Below, piece after piece: positions 54,295-62,406 of a stretch of DNA of 64,000 nucleotides; the first letter of the stretch is position 1; every line of letters begins with the position of its first letter. The translations under genes were made by a program, and so were the position numbers. The notes below the pieces were generated by a model. That model was not told the DNA's origin and ran no database searches. It saw only the letters and a program-made list of their open reading frames with translations. This stretch comes from Neobacillus vireti. Lineage in GTDB: Bacteria > Bacillota > Bacilli > Bacillales > Cytobacillaceae. The stretch spans positions 124,206 through 188,205 of the forward strand of contig NZ_LDNB01000017.1 of the NCBI RefSeq assembly GCF_001026695.1, in the 5' to 3' direction.

Positions 54295-54425
54295 ACTCCT
54301 GAATTTCCACGTCGTGTTGAGGTGAAAGGATTTTGGCAAGAGTTATACCGGCAATAATTCGGTGTTAAATACAATCCCAAAACATATACATATCTTAGTA
54401 GGGTATTCGATTTGGACATAAAGGA

Positions 54426-54788
54426 GTGAGGATTATAAGCTTCAAAATGAGAAAAGCAAATATGCTGGCTGAACAAATAAATGATTTTATTCAATATGTC
54501 CAAAGAAGCTATCAAACTAAAAACAGCCTTTATGCAAATAAAGATAGAATATATCAAATAAAACTCTGGATGGAAGAGTTTAAGTTTCAAATAATAGCAG
54601 ATGAGCTCTTCAGAGTAAATCAGTTTTCTTGGAATGAAAAGTACACTTATTATTTAGTTGACCAATTTCGGCAGGGCATCAACATAATCGATGAATATGT
54701 AAACAATAACTACAACGAATTATTCCTCATTACGGCTAGACTTTTCACCTTAAAGAACCTTTGCCAATTATTACAAAGTGATATATAG
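54426..54788 (+). CDS. small helical protein of unknown function, start uncertain
   Basis: Up to 120 residues, rich in aromatic and charged helices (ANMLAEQINDFIQYVQRSY; YYLVDQFRQGINIIDEYV). The GTG at 54426 overlaps the AAGGAG site, while the first ATG (54447) is 20 nt from it. An ATT or ATA start between them is possible. Not recognised. Confidence 0.55.
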   Translation: MRIISFKMRKANMLAEQINDFIQYVQRSYQTKNSLYANKDRIYQIKLWMEEFKFQIIADELFRVNQFSWNEKYTYYLVDQFRQGINIIDEYVNNNYNELFLITARLFTLKNLCQLLQSDI

Positions 54789-54933
54789 ATTAATTTAACA
54801 TAAATATATTATGTAAACTTAAAATAAGATGCCTGACGCTATTGAAGTATAGTGCTATTTCAAAAAAGAGGGATTCGGTTCATTCGAAAGTTGTTACACC
54901 ACTGTTGAACATAATGAATACAAGATTATAGTA

Positions 54934-54970
54934 CCTAACACCCAATGGGTTTAGTTCACCGGTGGTTAGG
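54934..54970. other. branched inverted repeat (possible terminator or structured RNA)
   Basis: The outer arms CCTAAC and GTTAGG enclose two smaller palindromes, ACCCA-A-TGGGT and CACCGGTG. The fold would be a three-way junction of 37 nt. ACTTTTACCTTTTT follows. It sits in the 269-nt gap between two forward genes. Confidence 0.45.
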
Positions 54971-55057
54971 ACTTTTACCTTTTTAAAAAATATATCGATG
55001 GCTATAATTGTAATAGAGTATGGTAGTATGAATTGTATTTATAAATGAGGTATTATA

Positions 55058-55864
55058 ATGGGGAAAAAGGTAAACCGTGTTCCATATGAGCTTAATGCAA
55101 ACGGGATTAAGTCTTTGCCAATGGATGAAATCAAAATAATCTTGCGAGGTGCTGAGGATTTGATCATGAGTGGCGGCCGCGCCATGCTTGCCAAGATTCT
55201 TGCTGGATCGAAAGAAAAAAAGCTATTGGATCTAGAATTGGATTACAGCCCCGTATATGGGGCATTTAAAGATAGTTCGCAAAAAGAAATCCTCGCAAAA
55301 ATAGACTGGATGATTCTTCATCATTATTTAGCGATTGAATATAATTACAGACTTCCGCTACTGGTATACACTGAAAAAGGCTGGGAGATTGAACGGGAGA
55401 CCTATGCTAATGAATTATTGGATAAGCTAATCTTTGCAGCTGAGAATGGTCAGTATGAATTTGTCGAATCACTAAAAGATCGTAACCGTGGCATGATCCT
55501 TCTATTATTGGACAAGATTGCGGACTCAAGTCATAAAGAGTTGATTACAATCTTGAAAGCATGGCAAGGGATTGAATACAAAAAGCTTAGAATAAGAATC
55601 CAAGAAGTTATTGATGTATTGGAGAATATAGAAGATACCCAGAATCTAAAACTGAATCAAGAAGTAATTTCATTTTCAGCAAATAAAAAATGGCTTTCTC
55701 TACCTGAAGAGGTACGGAGAAAACTTGAACGAAATGTTTGGTGTGGTTCTTGTCGGGATGTTGTAAAAATTGAAAATTGTATTGTCAAAGAATCATCCAA
55801 TGGAATTCTGCTTCAAGGTAAATGTCATAAATGTGGAAATGAGGTAGTAAGAGTTATTGACTGA
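55058..55864 (+). CDS. RQC-minor-type DNA-binding protein with C-terminal zinc ribbon
   Basis: A 268-residue protein. The first 120 residues (LPMDEIKIILRGAEDLIMSGGRAMLAKILAGS; ILAKIDWMILHHYLAIEYNYRLPLLVYTEKGWEIE) resemble the RQC winged helix that in RecQ binds duplex ends, found here without a helicase. The C-terminus has CGSC (229-232) and CHKC (256-259), a zinc ribbon. I recall this arrangement as RQC-minor-1, common in Bacillaceae. Its task is unknown. Confidence 0.75.
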   Translation: MGKKVNRVPYELNANGIKSLPMDEIKIILRGAEDLIMSGGRAMLAKILAGSKEKKLLDLELDYSPVYGAFKDSSQKEILAKIDWMILHHYLAIEYNYRLPLLVYTEKGWEIERETYANELLDKLIFAAENGQYEFVESLKDRNRGMILLLLDKIADSSHKELITILKAWQGIEYKKLRIRIQEVIDVLENIEDTQNLKLNQEVISFSANKKWLSLPEEVRRKLERNVWCGSCRDVVKIENCIVKESSNGILLQGKCHKCGNEVVRVID

Positions 55865-55913
55865 GAAAAAGTTTTTCAAATTTAATTCTATGATTTTTTG
55901 GATAAAAAAAGCA

Positions 55914-55936
55914 GGGACTTCTATTTTTGAAGTCCC
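55914..55936 (-). terminator. intrinsic terminator of the reverse kinase gene
   Basis: GGGACTTC and GAAGTCCC around a 7-nt loop. Read on the reverse strand it is followed by TGC and seven T, just 20 nt beyond the kinase stop. Confidence 0.85.
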
Positions 55937-55956
55937 ATTACAATCTATTTATTAAC

Positions 55957-56970
55957 TTATTCAATTTCTTTTAAAATCAATTCAAAATCTATATCGACAA
56001 TCGCTTCATCCAAAAGGATTCGATTTTTAATATCACTTACTAATTTTTGTAATCGCTCACTAGCCTTTGATAAATCTTCTTTTTTATGGAAGACAGAATA
56101 TAAAGTTAGATCACGAAGTTTGAAGAATAATGGTATCTGTTTAATCCAATAGGAGTCAATATAATTCTCCTCGTAATATCCTATTAAAAATTGTCTAGCA
56201 AAGTTTTGGGCGAATTCCGATCGATCTTCCTTACTTTCAAGAGCCGTATTAAACCAAACAGCATAATAAATCGGTATCGCAATATCGCTGGCAAACCAAT
56301 GATAAGAGCAATCGTCGAAATCAAATACCTCAATTTTGCCATTTTCAACAAAGAAATTTCCTGAATGTATATCAGAATGGATTAATCCATAAGTATTAGG
56401 ATCTTTATCAAGCTGCTGAATTTGTTGTAGTAATGCTTTTCCTTTTTCGATTACTTCTTTTTCATTAGTAGGAGCAAATTTTTCAATTAAATTTAAATCG
56501 TCCTCGTCCCATTCAGGCCGTTTGGTGATACTATCTGGTTTTTGATAGTTTTTTGTAGCATGATTCATTTTCCCAACTAACTTTCCCCATTGGTAAAACA
56601 AGGTATCGTTGAAATCTTCCGTTCGAACATTTTTTCCATGAGCCTTTTTAAACAGGCAGGCAAAAAAGAATGTGTCTTCTGAAATAAGTGCTTCCACATA
56701 ATTTCCATTAATCGATGGAAGTGCACGGCACACATTTATCTTTTGATCAGATAAAAAGTTTAGCCAATCCAATTCCGATTCAATTTGATCCTTTGATCGA
56801 TGGGAGCTGTGAGTTAAACGTAAGACAAAAGGGACGCCATTTCGATAGACCTCAAATGCGTAATTCTCGAAATCTCCAAGCTTTTTTGGTTCTTGTTCTG
56901 TTGCCGTATATAATGATAAAGCTTTTTGTAAAAGCTCTTCCGTAAATAATCTTGATACCGATTCTTCCAT
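55957..56970 (-). CDS. APH-family phosphotransferase (kinase)
   Basis: A 337-residue aminoglycoside phosphotransferase-fold kinase. Catalytic loop LIHSDIHSGNFFV and the metal-binding VFDFDDCSYHWFASDIAIPIYY are clear. The family includes homoserine, choline and hydroxylysine kinases as well as resistance enzymes, so antibiotic resistance should not be assumed. The ATG follows GAGGTGGGGG at a normal distance. A stand-alone reverse gene. Confidence 0.88.
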   Translation of the reverse strand: MEESVSRLFTEELLQKALSLYTATEQEPKKLGDFENYAFEVYRNGVPFVLRLTHSSHRSKDQIESELDWLNFLSDQKINVCRALPSINGNYVEALISEDTFFFACLFKKAHGKNVRTEDFNDTLFYQWGKLVGKMNHATKNYQKPDSITKRPEWDEDDLNLIEKFAPTNEKEVIEKGKALLQQIQQLDKDPNTYGLIHSDIHSGNFFVENGKIEVFDFDDCSYHWFASDIAIPIYYAVWFNTALESKEDRSEFAQNFARQFLIGYYEENYIDSYWIKQIPLFFKLRDLTLYSVFHKKEDLSKASERLQKLVSDIKNRILLDEAIVDIDFELILKEIE

Positions 56971-57102
56971 GGTACAGCCCCCACCTCTTAACTATTGTAA
57001 GAAAATTCTATAAAAATTCCGATAAATCGTCAACACTTCTTATCAGATGACTTTGAAGCGTCTGTTTTTAAAGTTGTATTGCTGTTAGGAAAATCAACTT
57101 TT

Positions 57103-57131
57103 TTGACAAAATATTAAATTAGAATTAATAT
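57103..57131 (+). promoter_or_regulatory. sigma-A promoter of the SDR gene at 57246
   Basis: TTGACA (57103-57108), 17 bp, TAATAT (57126-57131). It predicts a 5' leader of about 108 nt, which contains the inverted repeat at 57175-57214. Confidence 0.8.
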
Positions 57132-57174
57132 AAATACGTGGTAAGAATCTTTAATTCTAAATTCTCGATTTCAA

Positions 57175-57214
57175 ATTATATTATTATTTTTCAATTAATG
57201 GCAAATAATATAAT
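57175..57214 (+). other. AT-only inverted repeat in the SDR leader
   Basis: ATTATATTATT and AATAATATAAT are perfect 11-nt arms, 18 nt apart, ending 31 nt before the ATG. It could be an operator or an mRNA stem near the ribosome site; AT content lowers confidence. Confidence 0.4.
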
Positions 57215-57245
57215 GTGATGAAATGTTGAAGGGAGAAAGTCAAAA

Positions 57246-57989
57246 ATGGGTAAATTGGATGGAAAAGTAGCTATTATAACAGGCGCTGCACAAGGTATGG
57301 GAGCTATGCATGCCCGTAAATTTGTGGAAGAAGGGGCAAAAGTAGCTGTAACAGATGTCAATATTGATGCGGCCCAACAATTAGCAGATGAAATTGGTGA
57401 GAATGCTATTGCGTTAAAACTGGATGTTTCAAACGCTGATAACTGGAAGGAAGTTGTCGAAAAAACGGAAGAAAAGTTTGGTCCGATTACAGTTTTAGTA
57501 AATAACGCGGGGGTGGGTATTTTCAAACCGCTAGAAGAACTAACTGAAAAAGACTTCAGATTAACATTTGAAGTAGATGAATTAGGTGTATTTTTAGGGA
57601 TGAAGACCGTCGTTCCTTCTATGAAACAGGCAGGAGTAGGATCTATCGTAAATATTTCATCAGTGGATGGGTTAGTGAGTGCTCCAACAGCCATTGCTTA
57701 TAGTGCATCCAAACATGCTGTTACGGGTATGACAAAAGGTGCTGCTACTGAACTTGGGCAATACAATATTCGTGTTAACTCTGTTCACCCAGGAATTATA
57801 AAAACACCAATGGCGGAACAAGGAGATGTTGCTGAATATTTGAAACAACTAGAACAGGACATCCCGTTAAGAAGACGAGCAGAGGTATATGAGGTATCTA
57901 ATTTAGTTATTTACCTTGCTTCTGATGATTCTAGTTATTCAACTGGAGCACAATTCGTGGTTGATGGCGGAATGATTTCAGATTTATAA
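57246..57989 (+). CDS. SDR-family oxidoreductase (glucose 1-dehydrogenase-like)
   Basis: A 247-residue SDR: TGAAQGMGAMHA cofactor motif, NNAGVG, catalytic serine in NISSVDG, YSASK and the ending VVDGGMISDL. AGGGAGAAAG precedes the ATG. It has its own promoter and terminator, so it is monocistronic. Substrate unknown; the family acts on sugars, steroids and secondary alcohols. Confidence 0.88.
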   Translation: MGKLDGKVAIITGAAQGMGAMHARKFVEEGAKVAVTDVNIDAAQQLADEIGENAIALKLDVSNADNWKEVVEKTEEKFGPITVLVNNAGVGIFKPLEELTEKDFRLTFEVDELGVFLGMKTVVPSMKQAGVGSIVNISSVDGLVSAPTAIAYSASKHAVTGMTKGAATELGQYNIRVNSVHPGIIKTPMAEQGDVAEYLKQLEQDIPLRRRAEVYEVSNLVIYLASDDSSYSTGAQFVVDGGMISDL

Positions 57990-58003
57990 TTTACAATTTA
58001 GAG

Positions 58004-58033
58004 ATAAGACCTCAGTGGCAGCTGGGGTCTTAT
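58004..58033 (+). terminator. terminator of the SDR gene
   Basis: ATAAGACCTCAG and CTGGGGTCTTAT pair over 12 nt with one G-T around a TGGCAG loop, followed by TTATT. The stem is strong, the T tract short. Confidence 0.7.
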
Positions 58034-58069
58034 TTATTGCTGTTTAAACTTTTTTAGTAGGGACGGGGG

Positions 58070-58134
58070 GGGACAGGTAAGTGTCCCTCCCTTCATTTGT
58101 TTAAATTAGATTTTCTGTGGTAAGGAACCTGTCC
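58070..58134. repeat. dispersed palindromic element, GGGACAGG/CCTGTCC type
   Basis: GGGACA (58070-58075) pairs with TGTCCC (58082-58087), and GGACAGGT (58071-58078) alternatively pairs with ACCTGTCC (58127-58134). The two foldings are mutually exclusive. The core is related to 19603-19615. It lies in the gap before the permease gene. Confidence 0.5.
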
Positions 58135-58257
58135 TCTCGTTTCGTTTCCCTAACTTTCGCTAATCAGTTTGCAATTATCTGATTTTCCTTTATTATTAAA
58201 TTATTCAATGCTATCAAAATATTACAAAATTCGGGAAAGTAGGGAGACGGAAATCAG

Positions 58258-59643
58258 ATGCAGGAACAAAAATTGTCGAGAGGTCTAAAAAACAGGCACG
58301 TACAACTAATCGCTATTGGCGGGGCAATCGGAACGGGGTTATTTCTTGGAGCAGGGAAATCTATTCATTTAGCAGGTCCATCGATTTTATTTGCTTACTT
58401 GATTACAGGGGTAATTTGCTTTTTAATCATGCGCGCACTTGGAGAACTGCTTTTATCCAATTTGAAATATCATTCTTTTGTTGACTTTGTAAGATACTAT
58501 TTAGGTAATATGGCAGCATTTATCACAGGCTGGACTTACTGGTTTTGCTGGATTTCAATCGCTATGGCTGATTTAACAGCCGTTGGTCTCTATACTCAGT
58601 ATTGGCTTCCTGATGTACCACAGTGGATGCCTGGTTTAATTGCCCTTGTTATTTTGCTAATCATGAACCTTGCAACTGTAAAACTTTTTGGCGAAATGGA
58701 ATTCTGGTTCGCATTAATTAAAGTCATTGCGATTCTAGCATTAATTGTTATCGGAATTTTCATGATTATTAAAGGCCTTTCCACAAATTCAGGCTCAGCC
58801 AGTTTTACGAATATATGGGGCCATGGCGGTATGTTCCCGAATGGCATAAATGGCTTTATTCTCTCATTCCAGATGGTAGTGTTTGCGTTTGTTGGCATCG
58901 AACTTGTAGGACTAACTGCAGGTGAAACAGAAGACCCTGAAAAGGTTATCCCAAAAGCTATCAATAATATTCCTATACGGATTATAATTTTCTATATTGG
59001 CGCCCTTATCGTCATTATGAGTATTTATCCATGGAACGCTATCAACCCAGCGAAAAGCCCATTCGTCCAAGTTTTCGTGGCGGTTGGTATCGCAGTAGCT
59101 GCTGGTATCGTCAATTTTGTCGTCTTAACATCTGCAGCGTCGGCATGTAACAGCGCCATATTCAGTACAAGCCGGATGGTATATTCACTTTCCAAAGATA
59201 AAAATGCACCGGTACCATTTGCTAAGCTTAATGCCCGTAAAGTACCTTCCAATGCCTTGTTCTTTTCGACTCTCGTCATTCTTATTGCCGTTATTTTGAA
59301 CTATGTTATGCCAGAAGGAGTATTTACACTGATTACAAGTATTTCAACAGTATGTTTCATCTTTATTTGGGGAATTACGGTCATCAGCCATTTGAAATAC
59401 CGCAAAACTAGACCCAATCTAGCGAAAGTGAACAAATTTAAATTGCCGTTCTATCCATTTTCCAATTACTTAATCCTTGCTTTTCTAGCGTTCGTTCTTG
59501 TCGTACTTGCTCTTGCGGAAGACACCCGTGTTGCCTTGTTTGTAACTCCCGTTTGGTTTATTTTGCTGATTGCGATTTATATGATGCGGAAACCAAATGC
59601 GAATCTTATTGATCGGGTGAATAAAGGGAAAATAGCTAATTAA
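58258..59643 (+). CDS. amino acid permease (AAT/APC family, CycA/AapA-like)
   Basis: A 461-residue carrier with 12 membrane helices. It begins LSRGLKNRHVQLIAIGGAIGTGLFLGAGK, the hallmark of the AAT family, and contains AGETEDPEKVIPKAINNIPIRI. B. subtilis AapA and E. coli CycA (D-serine/D-alanine/glycine) are close in length and motifs. GGGAGACGG precedes the ATG. It is probably monocistronic. Confidence 0.9.
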   Translation: MQEQKLSRGLKNRHVQLIAIGGAIGTGLFLGAGKSIHLAGPSILFAYLITGVICFLIMRALGELLLSNLKYHSFVDFVRYYLGNMAAFITGWTYWFCWISIAMADLTAVGLYTQYWLPDVPQWMPGLIALVILLIMNLATVKLFGEMEFWFALIKVIAILALIVIGIFMIIKGLSTNSGSASFTNIWGHGGMFPNGINGFILSFQMVVFAFVGIELVGLTAGETEDPEKVIPKAINNIPIRIIIFYIGALIVIMSIYPWNAINPAKSPFVQVFVAVGIAVAAGIVNFVVLTSAASACNSAIFSTSRMVYSLSKDKNAPVPFAKLNARKVPSNALFFSTLVILIAVILNYVMPEGVFTLITSISTVCFIFIWGITVISHLKYRKTRPNLAKVNKFKLPFYPFSNYLILAFLAFVLVVLALAEDTRVALFVTPVWFILLIAIYMMRKPNANLIDRVNKGKIAN

Positions 59644-59698
59644 GTGAAAACTCTAGGAAGCAGAGTTACTAAGGGGCAGGTCCATTGTCTCAACCAAC

Positions 59699-59750
59699 AA
59701 TAAAGTGCCAGGCACCTCCAATTTTCTGGATGGTGCCTTTGTACTTTATT
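59699..59750. repeat. dispersed palindrome, AAGTGCCAGGCACC type; likely terminator
   Basis: AATAAAGT, GGCACC and TCCA on the left pair with TGGA, GGTGCC and ACTTTATT on the right, with two internal bulges. It shares ATAAAGTGCCAGG with the element at 52484-52529. It follows the permease gene by 55 nt. Confidence 0.6.
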
Positions 59751-59917
59751 GGCTCACAAAATATTATTCACCTTTCCAGTCATAAGCCTGTGAAAATTAT
59801 GACAATTTTTCAAAGCAATACAGAAGTCTATGTTAAAATAAAGGTAAGATGATTTTGTTAAATAGCGATTTATAACAATGGTATATATTGAATTTTGCCA
59901 TACATGGAGGCGATTTG

Positions 59918-60469
59918 GTGTTTTATCAAGATGCTGATTTATTGATACGCCCAATAATAGAGGGAGATTTACCAGTTCTTTGGCAGCTTATTTATCAAGA
60001 CGTATCCCCTGAATGGAAAAAGTGGGACGCCCCCTATTTTGAACATAAGCGTATATCTTTTGACGAATACATAGGTCAAAAAGAAAAATGGATAAACCGA
60101 GAAGATCGCTGGGCAATTGTTGTGAAGGGTGAGGTTGTCGGTACAGTTAGCTATTACTGGGAGCATAAACCTTCAAACTGGCTCGAAATGGGAATCGCGA
60201 TTTATACTCCTGCCTATTGGAGCGGCGGCTATGGTACAAAGGTTCTCCGACTGTGGATCAATCATTTATTTAATACATTGCCTTTGGTCCGTGTCGGCTA
60301 TACAACTTGGTCAAGGAACGAGCGGATGATAAAGGTGGGTGAAAAGCTTGGAATGACAATGGAGGCTCGGCTTCGAAAATGCAGGTACTTCAACGGAGAA
60401 TACTATGATTCTATTAGGATGGGGCTTTTGCGTGAGGAATGGGAAGCAAATCCAGGATTTCATGAATAA
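59918..60469 (+). CDS. GNAT-family N-acetyltransferase (RimJ/RimL-like)
   Basis: A 183-residue acetyltransferase. It starts DADLLIRPIIEGDLPVLWQLI, with EMGIAIYTPAYWSGGYGTKVLRLWINHLF as the acetyl-CoA-binding region and RNERMIKVGEKLGMTMEARLRKC, as in ribosomal-protein-alanine acetyltransferases and Bacillus YdaF-type enzymes. The GTG at 59918 is 7 nt after TGGAGG. Substrate unknown. Confidence 0.88.
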   Translation: MFYQDADLLIRPIIEGDLPVLWQLIYQDVSPEWKKWDAPYFEHKRISFDEYIGQKEKWINREDRWAIVVKGEVVGTVSYYWEHKPSNWLEMGIAIYTPAYWSGGYGTKVLRLWINHLFNTLPLVRVGYTTWSRNERMIKVGEKLGMTMEARLRKCRYFNGEYYDSIRMGLLREEWEANPGFHE

Positions 60470-60541
60470 ATCAGCGACTGCAATTATTGTGATTGCGGTC
60501 GTTTTCGTAGTGGGTAATCTTTTTTAAAATTTGCCGAATAA

Positions 60542-60575
60542 AAAACTGCCAGGATGTATTTTTCCTGGCAGTTTT
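60542..60575. terminator. terminator after the acetyltransferase gene
   Basis: AAAACTGCCAGGA and TCCTGGCAGTTTT are perfect 13-nt arms around an 8-nt loop. The TGCCAGGA core again resembles the dispersed palindromes. The remainder of the gap to 60752 is AT-rich with no recognised promoter. Confidence 0.8.
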
Positions 60576-60752
60576 CTATTTATCTATAATAATCCATTAA
60601 ACCCACTGAATATTCAGTCCTAAACAAACATACACATTACTATCAACTGAAATTCACAACAATTCACAGTACATCCCACAACTTCATTCAAATTTTATTT
60701 GTATTTTGTTGTTTTTAAAATAAGCCCATTTAAAATGTGAGGAGCTGTTCAT

Positions 60753-61511
60753 ATGTTTAGTTCATTTAAGAATAAGACTGTAATCGTTACCGGTGGCAGT
60801 AAAGGGATAGGAAAAGGAATTGCTCGAGTATTTGCAAATCATGGCGCGAATGTAGCTGTGGTGGCACGGAATCTAGAAGCTGCAGAGGCCTGTGCAGCCC
60901 AATTGAATGGTGAAAATGGAAAGGTAGCTGCCTTTTCAGCGGATGTTCAAGATCGTGTATCGATGAAAGCGATGGCAATAGAGGTCAATGAAAAATTTGG
61001 TAGCATTGATGTGTTATGTGCAAATGCTGGGATATTTCCTTCAGCATCCCTTGAGGACATGACAAATGAAGACTGGGATAAAGTGATGAATACAAACGCG
61101 AAAGGTACTTTCCATGCTGTACAGGCATGTATCCCTTACTTAAAGCAAGCGGAATATGGACGCATTGTAATAACCTCATCGATTACTGGTCCCGTTACTG
61201 GTTACCCCGGCTGGTCGCACTATGCAGCGAGTAAGGCCGCACAACTAGGTTTTATGCGGACAGCAGCATTGGAATTGGCTGGTGAACACATTACTGTGAA
61301 TGCAGTGTTACCGGGAAATGTTCTGACAGAAGGGTTGGAAGGATTAGGAGACGATTATTTGAAAGAAATGGCATCTGCTATTCCGATGAAAAAGTTAGGC
61401 ACTGTTGAAGATATCGGTCATGCTGCCCTTTTCTTGGCCACAAAGGAAGCAGGGTTTATCACGGGTCAATCAATTATTGTTGATGGCGGACAAATTTTAC
61501 CGGAAAATTAA
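60753..61511 (+). CDS. SDR-family oxidoreductase (FabG-like)
   Basis: A 252-residue SDR with TGGSKGIGKGIA, catalytic serine in VITSSITGPVTG and HYAASK, CANAGIF in place of NNAG, and ending IVDGGQILPEN. GTGAGGAG precedes the ATG. It is followed by a DeoR regulator, an aminotransferase and a kinase on the same strand, so it is probably part of an amino alcohol or amino sugar pathway. Confidence 0.88.
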   Translation: MFSSFKNKTVIVTGGSKGIGKGIARVFANHGANVAVVARNLEAAEACAAQLNGENGKVAAFSADVQDRVSMKAMAIEVNEKFGSIDVLCANAGIFPSASLEDMTNEDWDKVMNTNAKGTFHAVQACIPYLKQAEYGRIVITSSITGPVTGYPGWSHYAASKAAQLGFMRTAALELAGEHITVNAVLPGNVLTEGLEGLGDDYLKEMASAIPMKKLGTVEDIGHAALFLATKEAGFITGQSIIVDGGQILPEN

Positions 61512-61561
61512 CTAACATCTAAAAAAGGTTCCCATTCTTTGCTAAGCAGGTGGCAGCATAT

Positions 61562-62341
61562 ATGTCTTTATCCTTTGAAGAACGCAAAACAACCATAATG
61601 GAATCTTTAGAAAAAGAAGAGAAAGTTCAGGTACGGCTGTTGGCTACTATCCTTCAGGTTTCAGATGAAACGATTCGCCGTGATTTAGACCGGCTTGAAA
61701 AGGAAGGTTATCTGAAAAAGGTATATGGGGGAGCCGTAAAAACGAAGATTCATAACTGGGAATTACCATTTGATGAAAAAACAATGATTAATAAAAAAGA
61801 GAAACAAGCAATTTGTAAGGCAGCAGCAAGCCTTGTCGAAGATGGTGACATTATTATGATTGGAAATGGAACCACTCCATTAGATATGATTCCATACTTA
61901 GCGGACAAAAATGAGGTCACTTTGATTACTCATTCTGTTCCGGTCATGCTTGGTGCTATGGATGCATTTAAAGGCCGTATTGTTTTTATTGGCGGTGAAA
62001 TTGAAAGAAATCAGAAATACATGAGTGGTCCTCTTTCAGAAAGAATGCTAGAGCTGCTCCAAGCAAATAAAGCTTTTATTTGTGCGGGAGGAATTTCAAC
62101 GGTTAATGGAATCACTGATTATGATATCAGCGGATCTAGTATCTCTCGAAAAATGATGGAACGTGCGGAAGAGGTAATCATTTTGGCGGATCATACCAAG
62201 TTTGGGAAAACTACTTTTGCTAATATGTGCTCTTTAACAGATGCAACTAAGATTATCACGGATGATAGTTGCCCAAACGAATGGAAAAAAATAATAGCTG
62301 AAAATGGAATCGAATTATTAATAGCAAACGAAATGAACTAG
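61562..62341 (+). CDS. DeoR-family transcriptional regulator
   Basis: A 259-residue repressor. The N-terminal helix-turn-helix is VRLLATILQVSDETIRRDLDRLEKEGYLKKVYGGA. The DeoRC sensor domain has IMIGNGTTPLDMIPYL and ADHTKFGKTTFA. These sense phosphorylated sugars or similar compounds, which fits the kinase at the end of the unit. ATG at 61562 is 9 nt after AGGTGG. Confidence 0.92.
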   Translation: MSLSFEERKTTIMESLEKEEKVQVRLLATILQVSDETIRRDLDRLEKEGYLKKVYGGAVKTKIHNWELPFDEKTMINKKEKQAICKAAASLVEDGDIIMIGNGTTPLDMIPYLADKNEVTLITHSVPVMLGAMDAFKGRIVFIGGEIERNQKYMSGPLSERMLELLQANKAFICAGGISTVNGITDYDISGSSISRKMMERAEEVIILADHTKFGKTTFANMCSLTDATKIITDDSCPNEWKKIIAENGIELLIANEMN

Positions 62342-62406
62342 CAGCGAATATCAATAAATGTGAAACAAACTTATCCAAATGCTGTAAGAGAAGTGAGGAG
62401 AAAAGT

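Noticed and set aside
55957-56970. Aminoglycoside resistance gene
   Set aside because: The fold is shared with many metabolic kinases and nothing ties this one to antibiotics.
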